Below are positions 26,781 through 35,327 of a DNA stretch of 64,000 nucleotides, one piece after another. Source of the DNA: Halodesulfovibrio marinisediminis DSM 17456. GTDB lineage: Bacteria > Desulfobacterota > Desulfovibrionia > Desulfovibrionales > Desulfovibrionaceae. Where the stretch lies: NCBI RefSeq assembly GCF_900129975.1, contig NZ_FSRG01000006.1, positions 554,636-618,635 of the forward strand. Direction: 5' to 3'. The notes below the pieces were generated by a model, which searched no databases, was not told the origin of the DNA, and saw only the letters and a program-made list of their open reading frames with translations. The first letter of the stretch is position 1; each line of letters starts with the position of its first letter. Position numbers and translations under genes: made by a program.

Positions 26781-28151
26781 ATGTCACAAGTACTCTTGAG
26801 CAACGCGCTCATTCTTTCCATGAACGAAAATCGGGAGATGTTCGTCAACGGCGACATTCTTATTACCGATGACCGCATTACTACTGTTGGTGCAGTAGCT
26901 CCGCACGAAATTTCACCGGATGCAGAAATTATCGACTGTACGGGTTCCATCATCATCCCGGGCCTGATCAATACCCATGTCCACTTATGCCAGCAATTAG
27001 GCCGCGGCCTCGGCGACGATGTTAACTTGCTCACATGGCTGCACGAGCGAACCTGGCCGTACGAACTGGCTATGACTGAAGAAGACGTTGAAGTTTCCGC
27101 CCTCGCCTGCTGCGCAGAGCTTATCCGCTCCGGCGTAACATGTTTTGCTGAACCGGGAGGGCAGCACGTGGACGCCATGGGGCGTGCCGTCACCAAAGCC
27201 GGCATCCGAGGCATACTTGCCCGCTCTACCATGGACTGCGGAGAGGGAATCCCAGAAGATCGTCAGGAAACCACCGACGAGACGCTCGACATACAGCTTG
27301 ATCTTATCAAACGATGGAATGGCGCAGAAAATGATAGAATCCGCTGCTGGTTCGGCTTACGCACTATCTTTAACAACTCAGATGAGTTGATCACCCGTAC
27401 TAAGAAGCTTGCTGACGAACTAAACGTCGGCATCCATATGCACGTGGCAGAAATCAAAGAAGAAGTTGAATTTGCACATGAAACACGAGGGGCAACAACA
27501 GTAGAACATCTCGCGAAACTTGGTGTTCTCGGCCCTAACCTTCTTGCTGTCCACACTGTATGGTTGACCGAAAACGAAATCGCCCTGTTTGCAAAACACG
27601 ACGTTAAAGTATCCCATAACCCGGGTGCTGCCATGCGTGTACTGGGCTTTGCCCCCGTACCGGAAATGCTCAAGCAAGGCGTCTGTGTCAGCATCGCTAC
27701 GGATGGTGCCCCGTGTAACAACCGTATGGACATGATCGATGAACTGTACCTGACCGCCCTTATCCATAAAGGTCGCACTCTTGATCCGACTACTGTCCCA
27801 GCAGAAACCATTCTGGAAATGGCAACTGTTAACGGTGCTAAGGCCCTACTATGGGAGGATCAGATTGGTTCATTAAGCGTTGGGAAAAAAGCTGACCTCG
27901 CCATCATCAAACCTTCTCTCATGCCTGGTTCTGTTCCAGTGCATGACCCTGTATCCAGTCTTGTGTACTCCATGCACTCAAGCAACGTCACACACACAAT
28001 GTGTGACGGTAAATGGCTGATGAAAGACAAAGAGATCGTAACATTTAATGAGGCATCCTTGCTGAAAAAAGCACAACAACACGCCGATGCTATACGAGAA
28101 CGAGCTGGAATTAAACTCAAGCCACGTTTTCCGGTAGTCAACGTTCGCTAA
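26781..28151 (+). CDS. Amidohydrolase, MTA/SAH- or aminodeoxyfutalosine-type deaminase
   Basis: Metal-dependent deaminase of the ATZ/TRZ group. Metal ligands: NTHVHL (His66, His68), HMHVAE near 217, VHTVWL near 244 and TDGAPCNNRMD near 308. The closest known activities are deamination of S-adenosylhomocysteine/methylthioadenosine, or of aminodeoxyfutalosine (MqnX) in the menaquinone route. The sequence alone does not separate them. 456 residues is slightly long but normal. GGAGG lies 7 bases before the ATG, and a strong terminator follows, so it is monocistronic. Confidence 0.83.
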   Translation: MSQVLLSNALILSMNENREMFVNGDILITDDRITTVGAVAPHEISPDAEIIDCTGSIIIPGLINTHVHLCQQLGRGLGDDVNLLTWLHERTWPYELAMTEEDVEVSALACCAELIRSGVTCFAEPGGQHVDAMGRAVTKAGIRGILARSTMDCGEGIPEDRQETTDETLDIQLDLIKRWNGAENDRIRCWFGLRTIFNNSDELITRTKKLADELNVGIHMHVAEIKEEVEFAHETRGATTVEHLAKLGVLGPNLLAVHTVWLTENEIALFAKHDVKVSHNPGAAMRVLGFAPVPEMLKQGVCVSIATDGAPCNNRMDMIDELYLTALIHKGRTLDPTTVPAETILEMATVNGAKALLWEDQIGSLSVGKKADLAIIKPSLMPGSVPVHDPVSSLVYSMHSSNVTHTMCDGKWLMKDKEIVTFNEASLLKKAQQHADAIRERAGIKLKPRFPVVNVR

Positions 28152-28157
28152 CAAAAC

Positions 28158-28191
28158 AAAAGCCCATGTGAAAAATTCACATGGGCTTTTT
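28158..28191 (+). terminator. Rho-independent terminator after the amidohydrolase
   Basis: AAAGCCCATGTGAA / TTCACATGGGCTTT stem and T-run. Confidence 0.92.
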
Positions 28192-28322
28192 CTTCGCAGA
28201 ATAGGGCTCGAGGAGAGCGTAACAACTTAGGGGGAGCGTTACTATCCCTATTGCTGCAAGGTACATGATAGGAAACGAAATTTACTTCAAGACAACCTCA
28301 ATAGTTTCACAATTACCTAATC

Positions 28323-28349
28323 AGGGCGTGCCGTTAACCGGCACGCCCT
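28323..28349 (-). terminator. Hairpin at the end of the RND operon
   Basis: AGGGCGTGCCG / CGGCACGCCCT, an 11-bp perfect stem with a 5-base loop just after the RND permease stop. The T-tract on the minus strand is poor. Confidence 0.75.
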
Positions 28350-28356
28350 TCATACA

Positions 28357-31300
28357 TTATGCTGCCTGTTCACGGATCTTGAACAGAATTACGTAAAGCG
28401 TTGGTACTACAATCAACGTCAATACGGTTGCGAAGGTAAGACCTGCCATGATTGTCACAGCCATGGAGACAAAGAATGCATCTCCAAGCAACGGAAGCAT
28501 GCCAAGTACAGTAGTACTTGCTGCCATCATAACAGGACGAACACGACTTACAGAGGCGTCAAGTACTGCTGTAAACGGCTCTTTCCCTTCACGGATTTGC
28601 AGGTTGATCTCATCCAGCAACACGATTGCGTTTTTAATGAGCATCCCCATAAGACTCAAGAAACCAAGCAGAGCCATAAAGCCGAATGGCTGACCTGCAG
28701 CCAGCAGTCCCCAAGCGACACCGATAATTGCAAGAGGTACTGTAAGCCAGATGATTAACGGCTCACGCAGAGCGTTAAAGAGCGCAATGGTAATGATGAT
28801 CATCAATACGATGGTTACTGGAATGGTTGCAAACAAACCAGCCTGCGCGTCAGTTGAATCTTCATACTCACCGCCCCACTCCATAGTGTAGCCAGCCGGA
28901 AGTTTCATCGATTCAATCTGCGGACGAAGCTCTTTAAATAGTGTTGTTGGCTGTCCAACTTTTGCTTCACAAGAAACGGTAATAGTCAGTTTTCTATTAC
29001 GTCTGTGTAATGAGTTGTTTTTAAATTCGGTTTTAACTTCCGATACAAGCTGTCCCAGCGGAACCATGCTGTTTGAAACATTGCTGAACACCTGTACGGA
29101 ATTCATAGATCCAACATCGGAACGCTCTTCTTCCGGTGGACGCATTACAATCGGGAGTAATGTGTCTCCTTCACGATATACTCCAACTGGCATACCTACG
29201 TATGCAGCCTTCAAAGCATTTGCGATATCAGGACGGTCTAATCCAGCACGACGTACGGCTTGCTCGTTCAACACCGGAACAATAACTTTAGATTTCTGAC
29301 GCCAGTCATCACGGACACCACGGGCGTTATCATTTTCACTGAAGATATTCTGAGCTTCAAGAGAAAGAGCACGGAGCACTTCCAGATCCGGACCGGAGAA
29401 ACGCACCTCAATAGGGTCATCTCGTCCCGGACCGAGACGAACTTTTTTGAATTTAAAGAACGCTTCAGGGAAGGTTTGGCTCGTATAGTTCCTGTACTCT
29501 TCAATCATTACCGGAACATCATGGTAATCTTTAATGGTTACAATAACCTGACCATAGTTCGGATACTCCTTCTCAGGAGCGTACACCAACATGAAACGAG
29601 GAGCACCGCTACCAACAAAGGTGGTTGTAAACTCAACCCGATCATCTTCTGCCAGTTTCTTTTCAAGAATCTTCAGGTCTTCGCTTACAGCACTGATATC
29701 AGATCCTTCAGGCTTCCACATATCAATAAAGAACTGAGGCTGAGTAGATGCAGGGAAAAACATCTGATCTACATACTTCATCGCATAACCGGATGTGAAC
29801 ATCAGCGCGAGCAACGCACCAACGGTCACCCAACGATGGTTCAAGCACGCTCTCAAGCACCCTCTATATGCTCTAAAAAGTTTGCTACCATACGGGTCGG
29901 CATCACCATCACCATCACCTTTATGTAAAAACATTTCGCACAACAGTGGTGTAATAGTCAGCGCAGTGACCCAACTAAGCATCAGAGAAATAAGCAATAC
30001 CCAGAACAAGGAACCACAATATTCACCTGTGGAGTCAGAAGACAGGCCGATTGCAGCAAATGCCATTACAGCAACTACGGTTGCGCCAAGCAACGGCCAC
30101 ATAGTCTGTGCAACAACTGCACGGGCTGCAGCAATCTTGTCTTCGCCCTGCTGTATTCGTATGAGCATCCCTTCTGTAACAACGATTGCGTTGTCTACCA
30201 ACATCCCCAGAGCAATAATCAACGCACCAAGCGAAATCCTCTGCAGCTGAATGTCCATCATCTTCATAAAGATAAATGAACCACACACAGTGATCAGAAG
30301 CACAGCACCAATAAGCAGGCCACTGCGCAATCCCATAAAGATCATCAAAATGACGATTACGATACCCACAGCTTCAAGTAAGCTGACAGCAAAACCGTCA
30401 ACAGCCTTTGTTACATAATCCGGCTGGAAATAGACCGGCTTAATTTCAAAACCGACAGGGGTAGAACCATCTAGCTCCGCAATGCGTTTTGTAACGCGGT
30501 CACCAAGGTCTACGATGTTGCCACCTGAAGCCAGAGAAATACCCACAGCAAGAGCACGCGTGCTATCCTGTCGCATTATCTTTTTAGATGGCTCAATGTA
30601 TCCACGGGTAATAGTCGCAAGGTCACTCAGGTACACCAACTTGCCGGAACCTTCATCTGTTACGTAGATGTCACCCAAATCCTCAACCGAGGTTATACCA
30701 CCGGAAGGATGAATTCGAATATATTCCGGACCAACATGCGCATTACCGGCATCGGAAACAAGGTTACGCTGCTTAAGAGCATCTAGAACAGACTTTACAG
30801 TCACTCCGAGCTGACGAAGCTTTGCACGGGGGATTTCAACAAACACAGCTTCCTGCTGTTCACCCCACACTGTTACTTTTGCAACGTCTGGAATGAGAAG
30901 TAGCTCTTTACGCAAAAATGTTACGTAATCTTGAAGCTCTTTGTATGAATACCCGTCTGCTGTTACGGAATACAAAATCCCGTACACATCACCAAAGTCA
31001 TCAACTACGACGGAAGAATTGGCTCCCGGAGGCAAATTAGCCTGCGCATCACCAACTTTTCTTCGCAATTCGTCCCAAACCTGAGGCAGGGTATTCTTGT
31101 CATAGTTTTCTTTAATCTCAACTGTAATAATAGATTTGCCCGGAGTAGAAACGGACTTAATTTTTTCAAGCTGACCTAGCTGTTGGATCTCACTTTCCAA
31201 ACGATCAGTTACTTCTTCGGTTACTTCTTCTGCTGTCGCACCTGGATATGTGGTGATGACCAGAGCTTCTTTAATAGTAAATTCAGGATCTTCTAAGCGG

Positions 31301-31398
31301 CCCATGGACTGGTAAGCAAACAGTCCACCAACAATCAATATTACGGTCATCGTAAGCGTGGTCACACGCTTACGAATCGCCCATTCTCCAAGACTCAT
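28357..31398 (-). CDS. RND-family efflux permease
   Basis: Proton-driven inner-membrane pump of the AcrB/HAE1 type that exports drugs or toxic organics together with an adaptor and an outer-membrane channel. 1013 residues. The N-terminus (WAIRKRVTTLTMTVILIVGG) is membrane segment 1, and about 12 segments and two large periplasmic loops follow. The proton-relay region GMLVDNAIVVTEG near residue 400, with adjacent Asp in TM4, is present. It lies 5 bases after the adaptor gene. No outer-membrane channel gene is in the operon, so it probably uses a TolC-like protein encoded elsewhere. Confidence 0.92.
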   Translation of the reverse strand: MSLGEWAIRKRVTTLTMTVILIVGGLFAYQSMGRLEDPEFTIKEALVITTYPGATAEEVTEEVTDRLESEIQQLGQLEKIKSVSTPGKSIITVEIKENYDKNTLPQVWDELRRKVGDAQANLPPGANSSVVVDDFGDVYGILYSVTADGYSYKELQDYVTFLRKELLLIPDVAKVTVWGEQQEAVFVEIPRAKLRQLGVTVKSVLDALKQRNLVSDAGNAHVGPEYIRIHPSGGITSVEDLGDIYVTDEGSGKLVYLSDLATITRGYIEPSKKIMRQDSTRALAVGISLASGGNIVDLGDRVTKRIAELDGSTPVGFEIKPVYFQPDYVTKAVDGFAVSLLEAVGIVIVILMIFMGLRSGLLIGAVLLITVCGSFIFMKMMDIQLQRISLGALIIALGMLVDNAIVVTEGMLIRIQQGEDKIAAARAVVAQTMWPLLGATVVAVMAFAAIGLSSDSTGEYCGSLFWVLLISLMLSWVTALTITPLLCEMFLHKGDGDGDADPYGSKLFRAYRGCLRACLNHRWVTVGALLALMFTSGYAMKYVDQMFFPASTQPQFFIDMWKPEGSDISAVSEDLKILEKKLAEDDRVEFTTTFVGSGAPRFMLVYAPEKEYPNYGQVIVTIKDYHDVPVMIEEYRNYTSQTFPEAFFKFKKVRLGPGRDDPIEVRFSGPDLEVLRALSLEAQNIFSENDNARGVRDDWRQKSKVIVPVLNEQAVRRAGLDRPDIANALKAAYVGMPVGVYREGDTLLPIVMRPPEEERSDVGSMNSVQVFSNVSNSMVPLGQLVSEVKTEFKNNSLHRRNRKLTITVSCEAKVGQPTTLFKELRPQIESMKLPAGYTMEWGGEYEDSTDAQAGLFATIPVTIVLMIIITIALFNALREPLIIWLTVPLAIIGVAWGLLAAGQPFGFMALLGFLSLMGMLIKNAIVLLDEINLQIREGKEPFTAVLDASVSRVRPVMMAASTTVLGMLPLLGDAFFVSMAVTIMAGLTFATVLTLIVVPTLYVILFKIREQAA

Positions 31399-31403
31399 GA
31401 CAG

Positions 31404-32537
31404 CTATTCTCCAATCTCGCCCTGCAACACTCGCACAGACTGACCGTCTTTAAGGTAATGTACGCCAGCGGTCACAATCTGCATGCCGGATTTAAGCCCT
31501 GATTTTAAGATATATTCATTCTGCTGCATGGAACCCAGTTCAACAGAAACACGTTTAACCGTATTATCTTTCTGCACTATCCACACAAACGGAGTATCTG
31601 CACTATCAACAGCTACGGCACTCACAGGTACTCGAAGACCTATAGCGTTACCATTTGCACCACCTGGGAAGTAGCCAATAACTTCCGCAGTCATACCGGA
31701 ATAGATGCTTACCCCTTCAGGCTGCGGCAAAGAAACAGTTACTGTATAGGTACTAGTCTGCTCATTGGCAGTTGTCTCAAACTCTTTAAGTTCACCTTCA
31801 TAAAGCTTGTTTGGCATTGCAGCAAAACGTACAGAAGGCTTCTTAAGCATTTTTGTATTCTTAGCCTGAAGAATAGCAATCACCAATTCAGGAACCTGCA
31901 CTTCAACATCAAGATTGCCCACATCATCAAGACGGACAATATACTGCTGCGCCTGAACATTTTCAAAATTCTTTACATAGGTCTGTGCCACAACACCATC
32001 AAAAGGCGCGCGAAGCACAGTATACTCCAGATTGAGACGAGCCTGTTCACGCTCCTGCTCAAGCTGCTTCACCTGTGCTCGAGCATTTTCAAAAACACTA
32101 AGTGCGCTGTCATATGTTGCTTTTGAAACAATATCATCTTTCAACAACACAGAGTTACGCTTATAGTTGAGTTTCGCTTCCTGCAAAGAAGCACGGGCTC
32201 CTAACAGCTTTGAATCCAGCCCACGCAATTTAGTCTGAAAATCATTTTTATCTAATGTAGCAATGATCTGCCCGCGTTTAACATGCTGGCCAGCTTTCAC
32301 AAGCAACTCGCTCAACTGTCCTGCAACACGAAAACCGATTTCAGCTTTCTCGCCAGCAACAACAGTTCCCGGAAACGCACGTTCTACAAGCTCAGATTCA
32401 CCACTTACAATCATTGTTTTTACAGGTTTTGCAACGACTACTTCTTTAGCTACCCCTTCGCCGTTGCAGCCTTGAAGGCATAATAAAAAGAGTCCTGCAA
32501 GGACAAAAAACAAACTCTTAACGTTTAACTTTTCCAT
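31404..32537 (-). CDS. RND efflux periplasmic adaptor, lipoprotein
   Basis: Membrane-fusion protein linking the RND pump to an outer-membrane channel. The signal peptide ends in a lipobox (LLCLQGC), so it should be lipid-anchored at Cys near residue 24. Domains run in order: lipoyl-like half (EIGFRVAGQLSELLVKAGQHV), alpha-hairpin (LLGARASLQEAKLNYKRN ... QVKQLEQEREQARLNLEY), lipoyl second half (LRAPFDGVVAQTYV) and beta-barrel. ATG at 32537 is chosen (GGGGAG 7 bases upstream) over an in-frame ATG at 32582 that would break the signal peptide; the product is 377 residues. Confidence 0.9.
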   Translation of the reverse strand: MEKLNVKSLFFVLAGLFLLCLQGCNGEGVAKEVVVAKPVKTMIVSGESELVERAFPGTVVAGEKAEIGFRVAGQLSELLVKAGQHVKRGQIIATLDKNDFQTKLRGLDSKLLGARASLQEAKLNYKRNSVLLKDDIVSKATYDSALSVFENARAQVKQLEQEREQARLNLEYTVLRAPFDGVVAQTYVKNFENVQAQQYIVRLDDVGNLDVEVQVPELVIAILQAKNTKMLKKPSVRFAAMPNKLYEGELKEFETTANEQTSTYTVTVSLPQPEGVSIYSGMTAEVIGYFPGGANGNAIGLRVPVSAVAVDSADTPFVWIVQKDNTVKRVSVELGSMQQNEYILKSGLKSGMQIVTAGVHYLKDGQSVRVLQGEIGE

Positions 32538-32619
32538 GAAATGCTCCCCAGCAAATTCAGATGTACGCTCCTCGAAAGTCATACTCTGTAGTCATGAATT
32601 TATACAATGAACCAATGTA

Positions 32620-32647
32620 CTGTTATGGATTGGTCAGTCCATAACAG
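32620..32647. promoter_or_regulatory. 28-bp palindromic operator upstream of the RND operon
   Basis: CTGTTATGGA and TCCATAACAG form a perfect 10-bp inverted repeat around TTGGTCAG. It lies about 85-110 bases before the adaptor ATG. Its size and symmetry resemble operators of TetR-type repressors of efflux pumps, but no tetR gene is in the window. The outer CTGTTA/TAACAG also matches the dyads near 32938. Confidence 0.6.
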
Positions 32648-32840
32648 CTTGGTCCGTAATGAGTAGAAACTGCCGAAAGGTCGATCTTTTTAAAACAGTC
32701 TTCTTAATGAAAAGCCCACACAACAATAGTACTAGTTTTCGTACAACCATTATTGGATACAGAGCTTGCATTGAAGTGCTAATAAAAGCTGTCTTAATGA
32801 TAATGTGCTGATTTATTTATTTCGGCAGCAGCACTAACAA

Positions 32841-32856
32841 AGCAATCTGCATGCCA
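32841..32856 (-). promoter_or_regulatory. Sigma-54 (-24/-12) promoter facing the RND operon
   Basis: On the minus strand: TGGCAT, five bases, TTGCT, with GG and GC exactly 10 bases apart, matching the RpoN consensus TGGCAC-N5-TTGCW at all but one core base. The predicted start is near 32830, giving a leader of about 290 bases to the adaptor gene. Three dyads lie 60-125 bases upstream, next to a sigma-54 activator gene. Confidence 0.6.
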
Positions 32857-32916
32857 ATAAAACAGTTATTAGATTACAGAAGGTTAACTCGCCCCCCGTC
32901 TTCCCTCCCCTAATAA

Positions 32917-32981
32917 CTGTTGTATTTGACAGTGCACCTGTTATATTTAACAGAAGCCGCCGCAACTATCATATGTGACAG
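32917..32981. promoter_or_regulatory. Three CTGTYA-type dyads, probable activator sites
   Basis: Three related 16-bp sites: 32917-32932 (CTGTTGTATTTGACAG), 32938-32953 (CTGTTATATTTAACAG, perfect ends) and 32966-32981 (CTATCATATGTGACAG). Their starts are 21 and 28 bases apart. They lie just before the sigma-54 activator gene and at enhancer distance from the divergent -24/-12 promoter, so they could serve both autoregulation and RND activation. Confidence 0.6.
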
Positions 32982-32996
32982 GATGAAGGTGCCCAT

Positions 32997-34553
32997 ATGC
33001 CGCCACAAAATTTTTTTAGAAGCGTTACCAAAATCATTTGCTCAACGCTCAACCTGCAAAACGCGATTACAAACCTGTATCAATATCTTCAGAAAAACCT
33101 GCCTGTAGATACAATAAATTTCGATATTTACGATGATGAGAAGCGTGTATTACACAACATAATATCTGTGCATGAAGGTGCCACACGCCTTATTGCGGAC
33201 CTTACGATCAATGAATCCATCCATCAAAAATTCATGCGTACCGCTGCTGATGTGAATATGCTCTCAGGCTATATTCCCAATTCGAACGACGAAGACATCA
33301 CACGCAAAGTCAGTAAGCGCATCGGCATCAAGGATTTTTCCGGTGTAATCTGCTACCTGCGTATTGATGGTGAACTCTTAGGAGTCGCTACCTTTGCACG
33401 GTCCAAAGTACATGCCTTCTCAGAAGAAGAAATTGATACGCTTTCTTCCCTTAACGACCCTCTTACTATTGCAATGGTCAATGCTCTTCGCTTTGATGAG
33501 CTAAAAGCAGTTAAAGATCAGCTTCAAGACGACAACAAATTTCTGCAACGCGAACTTGCTAAAAAGGCAGGTGAAACTGTTATCGGTGCGCGCACTGGAT
33601 TAAAAAACACACTCAATATGCTTTCACAGGTAGCAAACACCGATGTGCCTGTAATGCTGCTGGGAGAAACCGGTGTTGGTAAGGAAGTATTGGCAAATGC
33701 CCTGCACCGCATGTCACCAAGACACGATAAACCTTTCATCACAGTTAACTGTGGGGCTATTCCGGAATCCCTTGTAGACAGCGTCCTCTTTGGACACGAG
33801 AAGGGAGCATTTACAGGTGCAGCTCAACAACGAAAAGGACGTTTTGAACGCGCTAACGGTGGCACCCTGCTCCTTGACGAAATAGGCGAGCTTCCACCGG
33901 ATGCACAGGTGCGTCTCCTCCGCGTATTGCAGGAAAAGACCATTGAACGTGTCGGCGGCGACACAGAGATACCTATTGATGCCCGAATCATTGCCGCAAC
34001 ACACAGGGACTTGAAAAAACTGGTGGATGAAGGAAAGTTCCGCGAAGACTTATGGTTCCGGCTCAGTACCTTTCCAGTTGTCGTCCCTCCCCTTCGAGAG
34101 CGCAAGGTAGATATTCCTCTACTACTGGCGCATTTCTTGACAACCTGTTCTGCTAAACTTGGCGTACCACAGCCGGCCGTAACACCTGAAGGCATAGAAA
34201 ACTTAACGAGCTATCATTGGCCCGGAAATGTACGTGAAATGCACAATGTAGTGGAACGCCAAATAATTTTAGGGCAAGGCAAGCCGCTAACATTTTCTAG
34301 CCTGAAATTTTCTGGGGATTCTCAAGACTCTGTTGCAACTACTAAAGCCACCGCAACGCCTCTAGTGCTCAATAGCCAACAAGCCTTTCCGACGCTCGAC
34401 GAGGTTACACGCATGTACATTGAAAAAGCCTTGCAGCACTGTAACGGAAAAATTGAAGGGGCAGACGGAGCCGCTCAGCTTCTCGGGGTTAATGCATCCA
34501 CCCTTCGCCATCGGATGCGAAAGCTAGGAATAGTTTTTGGAAAAAAGCGATAA
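32997..34553 (+). CDS. GAF-domain sigma-54-dependent transcriptional activator
   Basis: Enhancer-binding protein. Residues about 15-170 form a GAF-like sensory domain, which in this class senses small molecules or redox state. The AAA+ domain has Walker A GETGVGKE near 226, the sigma-54 contact loop GAFTGA near 274, Walker [14 protein letters not shown], and the arginine-finger region PPLRER. The C-terminus has a Fis-type helix-turn-helix ([22 protein letters not shown]). It has no receiver domain, so it is not driven by a histidine kinase. It is divergent from the RND pump, with dyads and a sigma-54 promoter between, so it probably controls the pump. 518 residues. Confidence 0.9.
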   Translation: MPPQNFFRSVTKIICSTLNLQNAITNLYQYLQKNLPVDTINFDIYDDEKRVLHNIISVHEGATRLIADLTINESIHQKFMRTAADVNMLSGYIPNSNDEDITRKVSKRIGIKDFSGVICYLRIDGELLGVATFARSKVHAFSEEEIDTLSSLNDPLTIAMVNALRFDELKAVKDQLQDDNKFLQRELAKKAGETVIGARTGLKNTLNMLSQVANTDVPVMLLGETGVGKEVLANALHRMSPRHDKPFITVNCGAIPESLVDSVLFGHEKGAFTGAAQQRKGRFERANGGTLLLDEIGELPPDAQVRLLRVLQEKTIERVGGDTEIPIDARIIAATHRDLKKLVDEGKFREDLWFRLSTFPVVVPPLRERKVDIPLLLAHFLTTCSAKLGVPQPAVTPEGIENLTSYHWPGNVREMHNVVERQIILGQGKPLTFSSLKFSGDSQDSVATTKATATPLVLNSQQAFPTLDEVTRMYIEKALQHCNGKIEGADGAAQLLGVNASTLRHRMRKLGIVFGKKR

Positions 34554-34557
34554 TACA

Positions 34558-34599
34558 AAAGCCCCCTCGCATATCCATTATGTAGGCGAGGGGGCTTTA
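34558..34599. terminator. Bidirectional terminator
   Basis: GCCCCCTCGC / GCGAGGGGGC, a 10-bp perfect stem with A- and T-rich flanks, between the activator gene and the convergent peroxiredoxin-like gene. Confidence 0.85.
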
Positions 34600-34645
34600 A
34601 TCATTGAAATTCATTCTACTTGGTCTCCAACGAAAGCTGCTCCGT

Positions 34646-35296
34646 TTAAAGCGCATCAAGCTGAATCAAAATCTCTGAAGGTTCAAGCCGAACGGTATAG
34701 TCCGTATCCAAAAACGTGTACAAGATGGTACTGTCAGTATCTATAATATAGACAGCAGGAATAGGCAGTTCCCATTTTGCATTTCCATTGGCTTTTTCAA
34801 GATTGATGTTGAAGCCTTTGTATACCTCACACAAATCTTCATCCAAGGAAAAGACTATTCCGAACTGACGCGCAACGCCGTTATCTGGGTCTGTCAGCAC
34901 CTCAAACGGAATAACACGTTTTTCTTCCTCTGACAGAGAGTCATCCGGTAGCTGCGGAGAAATGGCGACCAAGACTGCTCCGCGCGCTTCGATTTCTTGT
35001 TGAACATCACGTAATGCCTTCAACTGAAGGTTACAGTATGGTCACCACCCGCCCCTATAGAAGCAGATAACCAAACGTTTTGCCTTACGCAATTTTGTAG
35101 AATCAACAGGAACACCCTGAACATTTTTCAAAACAAAGTCAGGAGCACGGTCTCCTACGTGTTTGGCATTATCAAGAATACCTGAGTCCTTTAACAGCTG
35201 TGCAGAATTGTTCATGGTATCCTGCACTGACTGGAGAGCCATTCTTGTAAATTCTTCTCTTACTGCGGCAAGCTTATCTGATAATCTTTCTACCAT
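34646..35296 (-). CDS. Peroxiredoxin-like selenoprotein candidate with in-frame TGA (Sec)
   Basis: Thioredoxin-fold AhpC/TSA-like protein read through an in-frame TGA at 35042-35044. Before the TGA the protein is complete up to CFYRGGW, and after it continues PYCNLQLKALRDVQQEI in the same frame. In AhpC/TSA-like relatives the motif is GGWCPYCN, so the TGA replaces the reactive Cys and gives U-P-Y-C (Sec85, Cys88). The product is 216 residues with ATG at 35296; a GTG at 35314 is an alternative start. A hairpin just after the TGA fits a bacterial SECIS. The protein would reduce peroxides or act as a thiol oxidoreductase. A plain gene caller would split it in two or call it a pseudogene. Clean frames on both sides argue against decay. 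Confidence 0.82.
35012..35033 (-). promoter_or_regulatory. Candidate bacterial SECIS element
   Basis: Eight bases after the TGA the minus strand forms TAA-CCTTC / GAAGG-(CA)-TTA with an AGTT loop. The loop starts 17 bases after the TGA and has G as its second base, in line with known bacterial SECIS geometry (short distance, G early in the apical loop, bulge in the stem). Confidence 0.55.
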
Positions 35297-35327
35297 ATCT
35301 TTGTCCCGTTTCACTTACTATGCCTTA

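Noticed and set aside
32745-32775. Possible plus-strand -24/-12 promoter for the GAF activator (TTGGATAC ... TTGCA)
   Set aside because: The GG and GC are 11 bases apart instead of 10, which breaks the RpoN spacing.
34646-35314. Pseudogene or frameshift reading of the split peroxiredoxin gene
   Set aside because: The TGA is in frame, no frameshift is needed, both halves are intact, and the TGA falls exactly on the catalytic Cys; selenocysteine explains this better.
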